Below, piece by piece: positions 18,424 to 27,312 of a stretch of DNA of 64,000 nt. The position numbers and the translations under genes were made by a program. The DNA is from Cohnella herbarum (GTDB lineage: Bacteria; Bacillota; Bacilli; Paenibacillales; Paenibacillaceae). The notes beneath the pieces were generated by a model. It worked only from the letters and a program-made list of their open reading frames with translations. It was not told the DNA's origin and made no database searches. The stretch lies in the NCBI RefSeq assembly GCF_012849095.1, contig NZ_CP051680.1:5704001-5768000 (forward strand), given 5' to 3'. How positions within the stretch are numbered: the first letter of the stretch is position 1; every line of letters starts with the position of its first letter.

Positions 18424-19770
18424 TTACTCGTTAATGTAAGTGTTGACTCGGTTTTGAATCAGCTTGCTAACATCTTCAACTGATTTCTGGCCGCTCATAT
18501 AGGAATCAAATTCTTCAACCGCAATGGAAACGACCTTGAAATCACTAGATAAATTCGTACTCGCCCCCTCTATGAGCTTTTGCAATTCTTTAATCTTGCT
18601 TTCTACTGTATTAGCATCAACCTTCTGTCCAAGAAGTGTACCCGCTACTGCCTGCTGCTTGGCATCCTTGAGCTGTTTCTCCACAACTCCCTTATGCAAT
18701 GCAAAGCCTCCTACCATTGGCGTAGATTGCATATCCTCGGAAAGCATGAACTTAATAAAATTCCAAGCTTCATCTTGAACTTTAGACTTGCTGTTCATGC
18801 CTAAAGTGAAATACGACTTAAATGGCGTTCCGTTATTTTGTCCATTTACAGTTGGCTTTTTATAAATATTAAACTTGGGATCAAGGACTTGAGCCAAGCC
18901 TGTTGTTGGATCTAGGAGGTTAGCATTGTTGAACAAGGATTCGGAATATTCGATAGGTTCGGCGCTGAGATCACCTTCATCATACATCGATTTGATTTGC
19001 TTCATCATATCTCGAAACAGGTCGGAATCGAAATTGGCTTGACCTTGATCAATGAGCTTATCATAATTAGACTCTATATACTCAGATAACAGTTGAGTTG
19101 GGAATAGATTACCAAATGTGGCATAATCCCCACTAACGTGTTCCTTAAACTTCTTTGAAATTGTTTTGAACTCATCCCATGTCCAGGTCTGATCATCGAT
19201 TTTACTGTTAGCTTGTTTTAACAACTCTTTATTCCCAGTAAACGCGTCAAGGGCAAATGAGAATGGCATAGCATACAAACCATCTCCATTCTGGGAGTAT
19301 TTAAAGATATTCTGATAGTACTGATTTCGATCAAATTTAGAGTCTTCATCCATTAGATCATAGAAATTAACCAGCATGTTCTTGGCAACATATTTGTCCT
19401 TCGGCAGTTCATTCATTACGATAATGTCTGCCCCTTTGCCAGACATCAACTGCGTGCTGACCGTTTGTACATATTTCTCGATATCGCCTTTTGTTAAGGG
19501 CTCAGTCGATGTATTTTCCTCCGTTTGAGGTGTCGCTTTATACTCTTTAACTTCAATGTGGATATCTGGACGGATTTTTTTATATTGCTTAATGGCTTCA
19601 TCCAAATAAGGATTTGCCGACATCATTGAAATCTCAATCGTTGTGCCATCTTGACCTGAATGTTCATTAGATGACCCTCCTCCACCTGATCCCACGTTAC
19701 TGCTAGAGCATCCCGATAATACGACTACCAATGCTAATAAGGCCAATGCCCATCTTCTCTTCAAATTCAT
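18424..19770 (-). CDS. Extracellular solute-binding lipoprotein (carbohydrate ABC type)
   Basis: A 448-residue lipoprotein. The signal peptide ends in the lipobox VLSGC with Cys21 as lipid anchor, then a Gly/Ser linker. The body is a family-1 solute-binding fold (SMMSANPYLDEAIKQYKKIRPDI start; GADIIVMNELPKD; DEFKTISKKF; EAWNFIKFMLSEDMQ near the end). Sugar and oligosaccharide binders have this layout. It lies downstream of an efflux-type adaptor and two sugar-type permeases, and no ATPase of the MsmX/MalK type is present, so a shared ATPase elsewhere is likely. The ligand is unknown; sensing or scavenging rather than simple sugar import is possible given the neighbours. Confidence 0.88.
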   Translation of the reverse strand: MNLKRRWALALLALVVVLSGCSSSNVGSGGGGSSNEHSGQDGTTIEISMMSANPYLDEAIKQYKKIRPDIHIEVKEYKATPQTEENTSTEPLTKGDIEKYVQTVSTQLMSGKGADIIVMNELPKDKYVAKNMLVNFYDLMDEDSKFDRNQYYQNIFKYSQNGDGLYAMPFSFALDAFTGNKELLKQANSKIDDQTWTWDEFKTISKKFKEHVSGDYATFGNLFPTQLLSEYIESNYDKLIDQGQANFDSDLFRDMMKQIKSMYDEGDLSAEPIEYSESLFNNANLLDPTTGLAQVLDPKFNIYKKPTVNGQNNGTPFKSYFTLGMNSKSKVQDEAWNFIKFMLSEDMQSTPMVGGFALHKGVVEKQLKDAKQQAVAGTLLGQKVDANTVESKIKELQKLIEGASTNLSSDFKVVSIAVEEFDSYMSGQKSVEDVSKLIQNRVNTYINE

Positions 19771-19779
19771 TCATTCCCT

Positions 19780-20886
19780 TCAATAAATTCGGATTCGATT
19801 ACCTTCCTGCAGGGGTTCACTTGATTCAATAATGATCTCATCCTGTGGACTTAACCCGCTCACTGCTACGACTTCATCCTCGGTTGAATCACCTGTTAAA
19901 ATATAAGCTTTGCGTGCATTGAACGTATTGCCGAGTGAGCTTTTCTTCTCCTCAACGACATAGACGTAGCTTCCAGTTGCATCTTTATGAACCCATTTCT
20001 TTGGTAACGCAAAACCTTTTTCATTCGATTCCTTCTTTATATCTAGACTTACTTGTTCCCCGCCTTGAATTCCATCATCGGTGATGGAAACGACAACCTG
20101 ATAACTGGATTCTTCGGTTGAATCTTCACTATTTTCTTTCGTTGCTACTACAATCTCTTGAATGGTACCGTTAACCAATCTATTATCTTTTACCAATCGA
20201 ACGGAAACCTGAGACCCGATCTCGAATAATGCCGTATTCCCCGAATCGACAGCAAATAAAAATTCGAAGCCTTTGCCACTATCCATAAGTGTCAGTATTG
20301 CCCCGCCTTGTGAGGCATTCATGCTGATCTCTTCTGTAATCTTTGTAACTTTGCCATCAAAGGGGGCAGTCAGCGTTTGCTTGTCCGCCTTTTCTTTACG
20401 CAGCTTATTCAATTTTCTTTGCGCGATTTCAAGATCCATGTTATCCAGTTCAAAATCTCGCTTAGCTTTGTCAATGGCTTGCTCATCACCATCTCGAAGC
20501 GCAATCTTTAGGTTCTCCTTCAACACCTCCCGATTCATATTTTGCTTTTTCAGCGCCATTTCCTCTTGGTATAGCTGCTCATCCAGTTCAGAGCTGTCGA
20601 ATGTCACGAGCTTCTGACCCTTCTTTACCTCATCATTCTCTTTAACATGAATCTTCAAAATTTTAGAGCCACTCTCATTCAGCAATTCCACCTGCTTTCG
20701 CGGCGTAAGGACTCCACTCCCGTTAACATGATGGACCAATGTTTTAGAAACAAGCTTCTCCGTAATCACTTTGGGCAGCATCATCGTTTCGAGTGTGCTA
20801 CTAAAGAAAGTCAGGCCGGCCAATATCGCGAAGAACAATATAAACAAAACAGCCGTTAAACGTTGTCGCTTAGATATGCTTGTCAT
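19780..20886 (-). CDS. Membrane-fusion/periplasmic adaptor protein, MacA/HlyD-like
   Basis: A 368-residue adaptor. An N-terminal membrane anchor (about 11-28) precedes a lipoyl-type half-motif (NGSGVLTPRKQVELLNESGSK, EVKKGQKLVTFDSSEL). Next come an alpha-helical hairpin at about 105-165 (coiled-coil, Lys/Glu-rich), the return lipoyl half (LTAPFDGKVTKI) and beta-barrel and membrane-proximal domains (DGIQGGEQVSLDIKKES, ALPKKWVHKDATGSYVYVV). In Firmicutes such adaptors partner MacB-like FtsX permeases (the YknX role), and two of those lie downstream. Finding it between sugar-type permeases and their binding protein is unusual. Confidence 0.88.
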   Translation of the reverse strand: MTSISKRQRLTAVLFILFFAILAGLTFFSSTLETMMLPKVITEKLVSKTLVHHVNGSGVLTPRKQVELLNESGSKILKIHVKENDEVKKGQKLVTFDSSELDEQLYQEEMALKKQNMNREVLKENLKIALRDGDEQAIDKAKRDFELDNMDLEIAQRKLNKLRKEKADKQTLTAPFDGKVTKITEEISMNASQGGAILTLMDSGKGFEFLFAVDSGNTALFEIGSQVSVRLVKDNRLVNGTIQEIVVATKENSEDSTEESSYQVVVSITDDGIQGGEQVSLDIKKESNEKGFALPKKWVHKDATGSYVYVVEEKKSSLGNTFNARKAYILTGDSTEDEVVAVSGLSPQDEIIIESSEPLQEGNRIRIY

Positions 20887-20896
20887 CTCATTCCCC

Positions 20897-21760
20897 CTAT
20901 CCTTTAATTCCAGAAAGTTCTATGCCCTCAATAAAATACCGTTCCGCAAGAAGAAACAAGAGAATCATAGGCATCATATATAAGACCGCAGCAGCAAAGG
21001 ATACCCCTAGTGCATCTTCCTGCAAGCGAGATAGGAAAATGGACAAGGGCTGTAAAGCGGCATCCTGTAGAAAGACCAGCGGCTGCTCCACCATATTCCA
21101 GTAATCTGCAAACAGCAGAACAACCAGCGCTGCCATGCCAGGTTTCACCATAGGCAGGACGATCGTGACAAAGGAACGGAAATAGCCCGCCCCGTCCATT
21201 TTCGCAGCTTCCATATAAGCATTTGGAATCTGGAGCATAAATTGTCTGAGCAGGAACACGCCAAACGCTGCAAATATTCCTGGTAAAATAATGGAACTCG
21301 GGCTATTAATAAGCCCCAATCGATCAGACATGATGTAATTCGGCACAAGTGTGACCTGAAACGGCATGAGCATAGTGATCAGATACACAATAAATAATGA
21401 CTCTCTGCCAGGAAAACGCAGCTTCGCAAATGCAAATGCCGCTAATGTTGCCACCACGACCTGACCTATAATAATTGGAACCACCATAAATACAGAATTC
21501 CAAAACATACGAAGAAATTGCGAGGTTGAAATAAGTACCTTGAAAAATTGCTCGAACGAAACCCAATCTGGAATCAGCTTCAAATTCGCAAAATCATTTA
21601 CCTGCGTACTCCCCAACATGCCGTAATTCAGCATAATTTCCTTCTCCGTCATCACGGAGCTTACAATTGTCAGTACAACAGGAAACAGCATAACAAGTGC
21701 GATTACGGTTAAGAAGATCGTGAGTAGCAGTGTTCTTACCTGTATCTGTTTCTTGTTCAT
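20897..21760 (-). CDS. Carbohydrate-type ABC transporter permease (MalG-like)
   Basis: A 287-residue permease with six membrane segments and the EAA loop in the form EAAKMDGAGYFRSFVTIVLPMVKPG, which docks the ATPase. It is MalG-like in length, in the order behind the MalF-like gene, and in its ending (RYFIEGIELSGIKG). SD GGGGAGG lies ahead of ATG 21760. It forms a heterodimer with the product of 21775-22656. Confidence 0.92.
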   Translation of the reverse strand: MNKKQIQVRTLLLTIFLTVIALVMLFPVVLTIVSSVMTEKEIMLNYGMLGSTQVNDFANLKLIPDWVSFEQFFKVLISTSQFLRMFWNSVFMVVPIIIGQVVVATLAAFAFAKLRFPGRESLFIVYLITMLMPFQVTLVPNYIMSDRLGLINSPSSIILPGIFAAFGVFLLRQFMLQIPNAYMEAAKMDGAGYFRSFVTIVLPMVKPGMAALVVLLFADYWNMVEQPLVFLQDAALQPLSIFLSRLQEDALGVSFAAAVLYMMPMILLFLLAERYFIEGIELSGIKG

Positions 21761-21774
21761 CTATAGACCTCCCC

Positions 21775-22656
21775 TTACTCCATAAATGAACGGAACTTTC
21801 GTTCAACGCTGAAGAGCATCAGTACAATAACTAAAATGCAGAGCACCATCAAGCATGCTGCAGCCGACAGCTTCTGAATATCGAGCGATAAGAACATATT
21901 GTTCATATAGTGCTGGAGCATATAGATGCTGTCATGTGGATAGTCACCCGCAACCAAATAGATTTCCCGAAATACCTTGAATGAGTTCAGAATCGACATC
22001 AGCATAACTAAAAATCCGGTCGGTATTAAATAAATCAAGGTGATCTGCAGCTTACGAGCCCAGCTTGCTCCTTCCAGGTTTGCTATCTCGTAATATTGAT
22101 CAGGGATATTTTGCAAACCGGCCAAGAATAGAATCACGTTATAGCCAATGTTTTTCCATACATAGATAACGATAATGACTCCTTGCGCCCACTCTGATTT
22201 CATCCAATCGATCCGATCGATTCCAAGCCACTCCAATACATGATTAAAAAAACCATTCCAATCGAATAGGATCTGCCATACGAGGACGATCGAAGCTACT
22301 GGAACAACCAGTGGTAGTACATAAGAGGTGCGCAGCCAGTTTCGAAAGAAGACTCGTTTGTTAAGCATCACGGCAAGGGCAAGTGACAATACAATTAGAA
22401 TGGGAACGCCAATAATAGTAAACCAGAACGTATTCCCCATTGCCTTTTGAAAGGATGAACTGGCTAATAGGCTCTCATAATTGGCAAGCGACAACCCTGC
22501 CTCTCCGCTTGGATTCTCAAAAGAAAAAATAATACTTTGACCAAACGGAATTAAATAAAATAGAGCAAAACCAATTAAGCTCGGAGCAAGGAAGCAGAGA
22601 GCCACAAGAATCTCCTTGCGAGCCAAAATTGATAATCTCACAGCATCACCATCCAT
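21775..22656 (-). CDS. Carbohydrate-type ABC transporter permease (MalF-like)
   Basis: A permease of 293 residues from ATG 22656, or 288 from GTG 22641, which has the better SD (GGTGAT). It has six membrane segments (FLAPSLIGFALFYLIPFG first) and the EAA-like loop NLEGASWARKLQITLIYLIP. It is first in the minus-strand block and lies directly behind the second TTAACA-type promoter (22659-22710), whose predicted transcript start is only about 15-30 bases from the start codon. Confidence 0.9.
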   Translation of the reverse strand: MDGDAVRLSILARKEILVALCFLAPSLIGFALFYLIPFGQSIIFSFENPSGEAGLSLANYESLLASSSFQKAMGNTFWFTIIGVPILIVLSLALAVMLNKRVFFRNWLRTSYVLPLVVPVASIVLVWQILFDWNGFFNHVLEWLGIDRIDWMKSEWAQGVIIVIYVWKNIGYNVILFLAGLQNIPDQYYEIANLEGASWARKLQITLIYLIPTGFLVMLMSILNSFKVFREIYLVAGDYPHDSIYMLQHYMNNMFLSLDIQKLSAAACLMVLCILVIVLMLFSVERKFRSFME

Positions 22657-22658
22657 TT

Positions 22659-22710
22659 CCTAAACAAGATGCAACCATCGTATAACAAACGATGTTAAAT
22701 CCCTGTTAAG
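22659..22710 (-). promoter_or_regulatory. TTAACA-type promoter, copy 2 of a 52-bp repeat
   Basis: Same layout as 18251-18302: minus-strand TTAACA (22709-22704), 5 bp, TTAACA (22698-22693), 10 bp, -10 TACGAT (22682-22677). Three of 52 bases differ between copies. It drives the sugar-permease/adaptor/binding-protein genes. Confidence 0.72.
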
Positions 22711-22737
22711 TGATTTTCATTGGTGTGAATAAAATGC

Positions 22738-22770
22738 TTAACACTGATTTAACACATACTTAGGTACAAT
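22738..22770 (+). promoter_or_regulatory. TTAACA-type promoter of the two-component system
   Basis: TTAACA (22738-22743), 5 bp, TTAACA (22749-22754), 10 bp, -10 TACAAT (22765-22770). Spacing is identical to the two minus-strand copies although the surrounding sequence is unrelated, which argues for shared regulation. A poor -35 fits an activated promoter. Confidence 0.72.
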
Positions 22771-22791
22771 AGTAAAAGAGGTGATTTGCAC

Positions 22792-23481
22792 ATGAGGATC
22801 CTTATTGTAGAGGACGAGCTTGATTTGCAGGAAGCGATTGCAGATGGGCTTAGAATAGAGGGTTATGCCGTTGATACCTGTGACAACGGTGAAGCCGCTT
22901 ACGAGCTTTTATTTGAAGTAAATTATGACTTGGTCGTACTTGACTTAAACCTTCCGAAAATGGATGGGCTTGAGGTTTTAGCAAAGATACGAGATGAAAA
23001 GCCCGAGTTGAAGGTACTTATTCTCAGTGCCAGAAGTAGCGTTCATGACAAAGTAAAAGGGTTAGATATAGGGGCAAACGATTATTTGGCGAAGCCGTTT
23101 GATTTTGCCGAGCTGGAAGCAAGAATACGGAATTTGTTAAGGCGAAAGTTTGTGCAAGAAAGCAGTATGCTTTCCAGCGGTGCAATTAAAGTCGATTTGT
23201 CAAAGCGTATTGCACTTGTTAATGAGAATGAGATCTCGCTTACAAAAAAAGAATTTGCATTGCTTGAATACTTCTTGCTTAACAAGGATAGGGTGGTTAG
23301 CCAAGAAGAACTGATTGAGCATGTCTGGGATCAGAATGCGGATAGCTTCAGCGGTGCTATTCGAGTTCATATCGCCACTCTCCGAAAGAAGCTGAAAGCT
23401 ATTTTAAGTTATGACCCCATTGGAACGAAAATCGGCGAAGGATACTGGTTGTCGGATAAGGGGGGCGATGTGAATGCTTAA
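22792..23481 (+). CDS. OmpR/PhoB-family response regulator
   Basis: A 229-residue two-domain regulator. The receiver has the acidic pocket (VEDE), phosphoacceptor Asp51 (VVLDLNLPKMDG) and a Lys in AKPFDF. The winged-helix output domain is typical (EISLTKKEFALLEYFLLNKDRVVSQEEL, then VRVHIATLRKKL-like IRVHIATLRKKL). ATG 22792 follows the SD AGAGGTG; a TTG six bases earlier is less likely. It overlaps the kinase gene by eight bases. It probably binds the TTAACA pairs in its own promoter and in the two transporter promoters. Confidence 0.93.
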   Translation: MRILIVEDELDLQEAIADGLRIEGYAVDTCDNGEAAYELLFEVNYDLVVLDLNLPKMDGLEVLAKIRDEKPELKVLILSARSSVHDKVKGLDIGANDYLAKPFDFAELEARIRNLLRRKFVQESSMLSSGAIKVDLSKRIALVNENEISLTKKEFALLEYFLLNKDRVVSQEELIEHVWDQNADSFSGAIRVHIATLRKKLKAILSYDPIGTKIGEGYWLSDKGGDVNA

Positions 23482-24622
23482 AAAAATGTCAATTCGACTG
23501 CGACTTACGGTTATGACCGTAGCGCTTTTGACAGTTTGTTGCGTTGGTCTTACTTTCATACTTAATATTTCTGCGGATACAATGGCTACAAAGATTGATG
23601 CAACCTTGATATTACCGGCAAAAGAGGTCGGCGAAGATGGACGGGTTAATGAAAGCCCTCAATCACCGGCAATCGGCATAATATCTCCTGTTCCCTCTGT
23701 TGATTCTCAAAGAGCAAGAATGGATTTTAGAATGGACAGCATAATATATATGCTCTTAGTTATTATTGGCGGCGGATTCTTAACCTATTACATTTCGGGC
23801 AAGGCATTAAAACCTCTTGATATGCTAAATACTCAAGTGAAAAACATAAATGTGCATAATCTATCGGAAACATTATCCGTGCCGCCTACAAAGGATGAAA
23901 TCGCGGAGCTTACCGTCACGTTTAACGAAATGACGGATAAGCTGGATAATGCTTTTATGATGCAAGCCAGATTTTCCGCAAGTGCGGCCCACGAGCTTAG
24001 AACGCCTCTTGCCGTGTTGCAAACAAAGGTTGATGTATTTAAGAAGAGAGAAGATCATACAAACGAGGAATACGACGCTCTTATTTCCGTTATCGAAAAG
24101 CAAACGAGTCGCTTGAGAGGACTCGTCGGCAACCTGCTGGACATGACGAATATGGACGACAACGGAGAGCAAAGCAGCATTTGCGTAAAGGATATTTTCG
24201 AGGAAATGATTTCCGAGCTTGATCACATAGCAAAAGATAGACATGTCACGTTGAGCTTAGATTGCGATAACAGCATGGTTACCGGAAATATCGACTTACT
24301 GTATCGTGCTTTTTACAACCTTGTGGAAAACGGCATTAATTACAATGTTGACGGAGGCAAGGTTGAAGTCGTTGTAAATAGATTAAGTAAGGATCAGGTT
24401 TCAATCCAGATTAAAGATACAGGCATCGGCATTGCCGAAACGGATAAAAAGCATATCTTGGAGCCTTTTTATCGTGCGGACCAATCACGCTCCCGACAAA
24501 TGGCCGGTGCTGGCTTAGGGCTTACGATTGTCGACAGCATTATGAAAAAGCATCGAGGTACGCTTACGGTTACCGACAATGAAAATGGCGGAACTTGCTT
24601 TCATGTCATCTTGAATGGGTAA
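23474..24622 (+). CDS. Sensor histidine kinase with HAMP domain
   Basis: A 382-residue kinase. Two membrane segments (about 12-32 and 88-107) enclose a short extracellular loop of about 55 residues. A HAMP linker precedes HisKA with His173 (AAHELRTPLA) and HATPase_c (N box NLVENGINYN, G1 DTGIGI, G2 GAGLGLTIV). The small sensor loop suggests it senses through a membrane partner, possibly the FtsX-type transporters encoded divergently, as Bce-type systems do. Confidence 0.92.
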   Translation: MLKKMSIRLRLTVMTVALLTVCCVGLTFILNISADTMATKIDATLILPAKEVGEDGRVNESPQSPAIGIISPVPSVDSQRARMDFRMDSIIYMLLVIIGGGFLTYYISGKALKPLDMLNTQVKNINVHNLSETLSVPPTKDEIAELTVTFNEMTDKLDNAFMMQARFSASAAHELRTPLAVLQTKVDVFKKREDHTNEEYDALISVIEKQTSRLRGLVGNLLDMTNMDDNGEQSSICVKDIFEEMISELDHIAKDRHVTLSLDCDNSMVTGNIDLLYRAFYNLVENGINYNVDGGKVEVVVNRLSKDQVSIQIKDTGIGIAETDKKHILEPFYRADQSRSRQMAGAGLGLTIVDSIMKKHRGTLTVTDNENGGTCFHVILNG

Positions 24623-24665
24623 CAAATAGGCAGTAGCAATCGGGTGTAAAAATGGAGCGGAAGCC

Positions 24666-25130
24666 CTACATCTTTTTTACTTGAGTCGAGGAAGGCTTGA
24701 ACGTAAGGAATAATTGCCGGACGACCAGCAGGAACAATCCCGTAAATACCCAAATATCCGCAAAATTCATCGTCGCCGCCTCGGAGAAGAAGAGGAAGTC
24801 GGTCACATGATTGTACACGATCCGATCGACGGCGTTGCCGAGTGCCCCGCCGATGATAAGCGCGACGCAAACTTGCATGTACGTTCCGCGTAGTTTTCCT
24901 TGCCGACGCATATAAAGAGCAATCCCCGTCAACAGAATAACCAGAATCGCCAGAGCTCTTCCCCATCCGTGAAATAGGTTTCCGGTAGATCCCGTATTGA
25001 CGAGGTGGATCAGCCGGAAACCTCCTCCTAGAATTTCCGTCGTTTCTCCGAGCTCCAAGTGCATGCGAATCGCGATTTTCGTTGCTATATCGATGACAAG
25101 AGCGGCCGCGATAATCAAATAGAAGTACAT
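24666..25130 (-). CDS. lspA: Signal peptidase II (lipoprotein signal peptidase)
   Basis: A 154-residue membrane protease with four hydrophobic segments. The catalytic aspartates are Asp102 in GGALGNAVDR and Asp125 in MNFADIW; the N-terminal D-x-x-x-K (DIATK) region and the N-x-G turn (VNTGS) are present. It cleaves lipoprotein precursors before the lipidated Cys, e.g. those of the lipoproteins at 18424 and 26292. SD AAAGGAGG precedes ATG 25130. It stands alone, not with ileS/rluD as in many genomes, so it may be a second copy. Confidence 0.9.
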   Translation of the reverse strand: MYFYLIIAAALVIDIATKIAIRMHLELGETTEILGGGFRLIHLVNTGSTGNLFHGWGRALAILVILLTGIALYMRRQGKLRGTYMQVCVALIIGGALGNAVDRIVYNHVTDFLFFSEAATMNFADIWVFTGLFLLVVRQLFLTFKPSSTQVKKM

Positions 25131-25328
25131 AACAGACCTCCTTTATATCACAAGTTGTTCGACATATCGCGCAGAATCCCTGCCGCCACCCATTCACCGG
25201 AAACGGTTATCGTATATTTCCATAATAATTTATTGATTACCGCCGCCGTTATTTTGCTATATTATCGGTAATAGGACGATTGCGTGAAGTTAAAGCTTAC
25301 CGAACATAGCGGGGTGTGAGGACGCGGC

Positions 25329-27260
25329 ATGGATATCAATGATCTTATTGTTCTATGGAATCATGCGGATTGTAAAATCATAGATATTCGTCGCATCACG
25401 ATCAAAGCCGGCGAATCCATAAGTTCCTATTATGTGCCGTCAAGCCTATTTCTCTTGTCGATTCGCGGTGATGCTACAGCTAATCTGGGGCGGGAATTTC
25501 ATCGCATGCAGCGTTTTACGGTGCTTCATACAGGGAAAGGTACAATTCTTGACATTAACGCGGGCAACGAAGGTCTAGAATACTATAGCGTTTATTATAA
25601 AGCGATTATGAATCACCCGGTACCCTTAGAGCTTGTCACGCTATTGAAGCAGGAGCGCCCTTTTGATCATTCGTACAGCATAACGCCGGAGAATCCGGTA
25701 GCGCTGCATCGGATAATGGGCATGATGTTTAAGCATTGGGGGGAACGGCAGCCTCTTGCGCGTTTGCGCGTTCGGACTTTATTCTATCAGTTCGTGCATG
25801 AGTTGCTTCATCAAATGCAGGCGCAAGGAGTCAGTTCGGCTAAACGCGATCTGGCCGTTCAGATCGCCGCTATCATTCATGAGGATTATGCGGAATCTAT
25901 TACGCTGGAATCCTTATCGGAAAGCCTGAACTATAGTGTTCCCCATGTATCCTCCTACTTCAAAATCCGTACAGGACTCAGCCCGATCGACTACTTAATC
26001 AAGGTGCGCATCGATAGAGCGGCGGCGCTGCTGCTCGAGACAGATGCTACGCTGAAAGAAATCGCCATGGGCGTCGGCTATCAAGATCCAAGCTATTTGG
26101 GTAGATTGTTCAAAAAGTACAAGGGCGTTTCCCCGATGCGCTATAGAGAAAGGTATGCCGAGAAGAAGAGACTAGAAGATAGTCCGTCCATAACCATGGG
26201 ATCCTCCATTGTCCCCTTCGATTCATTTCACTATACTGATACCATTGATAACGATTATCAGTATCAAGGTGACGGAGAGGGAGATTTATTCATGTTTAAT
26301 CATTCAAAGCCAATAAGGTTATCGGTATTGCTGTTAAGCTTCGTTCTGGCGCTGAGCGCATGCGGCACGAACGATGCTGCGGAGACAACTACCGCGCAGC
26401 CTAGCCCCAGCAATACGCCGGTTGCATCGGAGCAACCTAAAACCAGAATCGTCAAAACGGTTAACGGCGACGTGGAGATTCCCCTGCATCCTCAACGAAT
26501 CGTTGCGGGCGAGTATCTCGGCAGTCTGATCGCGCTTGGCGTTACGCCTATCGGTACCTCCGATCATCATATTAAAAATCCTTATTTTCAGGAGTACTTA
26601 AAAGACGTCGAGAATATAGGGGAAGGTAACGGCAACAAAGAGAAAATCTTATCGCTTGAACCCGATCTGATCATTGTGGACGACTTCTATCCCGAGCTGA
26701 ACGAGCAGATGTCGAAAATCGCGCCCACGGTCGTCATTCCGTACGCATCCTTAAAAACGGTACACGAGGAGGTTGCGTATTTCGGCGAGCTGCTTGATCG
26801 AGAAGAAGAGGCGAAAGCTTGGCTTTCCGACTATGATGAGCGCATCGCCAATGCCAAGGAAAACGTGTTGAAGGCTATTCCTGCGGACAGCGCCTTTTCG
26901 GTACTTGAATTAAACGGCAAAGAGATTATGGCCGTCGGAACCAGCTTCGGTAAAGGCGGACAATCGATATACAATGGATTCGGCTTCAAGCCTCCCGCGG
27001 ATTTCGCCGCTCAAATGGCCGATCCCGGATGGGCCGCCTTCTCTGTCGAACTATTGCCGAAGTATGCGGGAGACTATATGATTCTGACTTCCAATTCGAA
27101 AACGCTGGATCAACTTAAATCGGAACCGATCTGGGAGTCGCTGCCGGCCATCAGAAACAATCGCGTGTTTGTATGGACAAGCGATCGCTCCGGGTATTGG
27201 GACCCGATAGCGATACTGAGCCAGACCGAAGAATTGGCCGCTTGGCTGACGAGCCTTTAA
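25329..27260 (+). CDS. AraC-type regulator read through in frame into a siderophore-binding lipoprotein
   Basis: A single 643-codon frame. Residues 1-150 are a cupin-like ligand domain and about 165-275 a double HTH of AraC type (YAESITLESLSESLNYSVPHV, IAMGVGYQDPSYLGRLFKKY). From Met322 (26292) it looks like an independent gene: SD GGAGAGGGAG at 26274-26283, a lipoprotein signal with lipobox ALSAC, a Ser/Thr/Pro linker, then a class III iron-siderophore binding fold (PQRIVAGEYLGSLIALGV, LEPDLIIVDDFYP). A promoter (26209-26237) and Fur-like box (26246-26260) lie between and are translated as linker. AraC-SBP fusions exist (B. subtilis Btr) but lack an internal lipoprotein signal. So it is either a stop-loss fusion or two products from one locus. 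Confidence 0.85.
   Translation: MDINDLIVLWNHADCKIIDIRRITIKAGESISSYYVPSSLFLLSIRGDATANLGREFHRMQRFTVLHTGKGTILDINAGNEGLEYYSVYYKAIMNHPVPLELVTLLKQERPFDHSYSITPENPVALHRIMGMMFKHWGERQPLARLRVRTLFYQFVHELLHQMQAQGVSSAKRDLAVQIAAIIHEDYAESITLESLSESLNYSVPHVSSYFKIRTGLSPIDYLIKVRIDRAAALLLETDATLKEIAMGVGYQDPSYLGRLFKKYKGVSPMRYRERYAEKKRLEDSPSITMGSSIVPFDSFHYTDTIDNDYQYQGDGEGDLFMFNHSKPIRLSVLLLSFVLALSACGTNDAAETTTAQPSPSNTPVASEQPKTRIVKTVNGDVEIPLHPQRIVAGEYLGSLIALGVTPIGTSDHHIKNPYFQEYLKDVENIGEGNGNKEKILSLEPDLIIVDDFYPELNEQMSKIAPTVVIPYASLKTVHEEVAYFGELLDREEEAKAWLSDYDERIANAKENVLKAIPADSAFSVLELNGKEIMAVGTSFGKGGQSIYNGFGFKPPADFAAQMADPGWAAFSVELLPKYAGDYMILTSNSKTLDQLKSEPIWESLPAIRNNRVFVWTSDRSGYWDPIAILSQTEELAAWLTSL
26209..26260 (+). promoter_or_regulatory. 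Promoter plus Fur-box candidate inside the AraC/lipoprotein frame
   Basis: -35 TTGTCC (26209-26214) and -10 TATACT (26232-26237) are 17 bp apart. TGATAACGATTATCA (26246-26260) differs from the 7-1-7 Fur consensus TGATAATnATTATCA at one position and sits at the predicted transcription start. It would give iron-repressed expression of the binding protein starting at 26292. Confidence 0.68.
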
Positions 27261-27271
27261 TTGTATTGTCA

Positions 27272-27312
27272 GAGTCCGAGACCCCCGTAAGGGATCGTCT
27301 CGGACTTTTTAT
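27272..27312 (+). terminator. Terminator after the siderophore-binding protein
   Basis: AGTCCGAGAC pairs with GTCTCGGACT, followed by TTTTT. Confidence 0.88.

Noticed and set aside
18251..22710. Insertion of the sugar-permease genes as a transposon with 52-bp target duplications
   Set aside because: The repeats are functional promoters with differences at three positions, no transposase or terminal inverted repeats are present, and target duplications of 52 bp are not typical.
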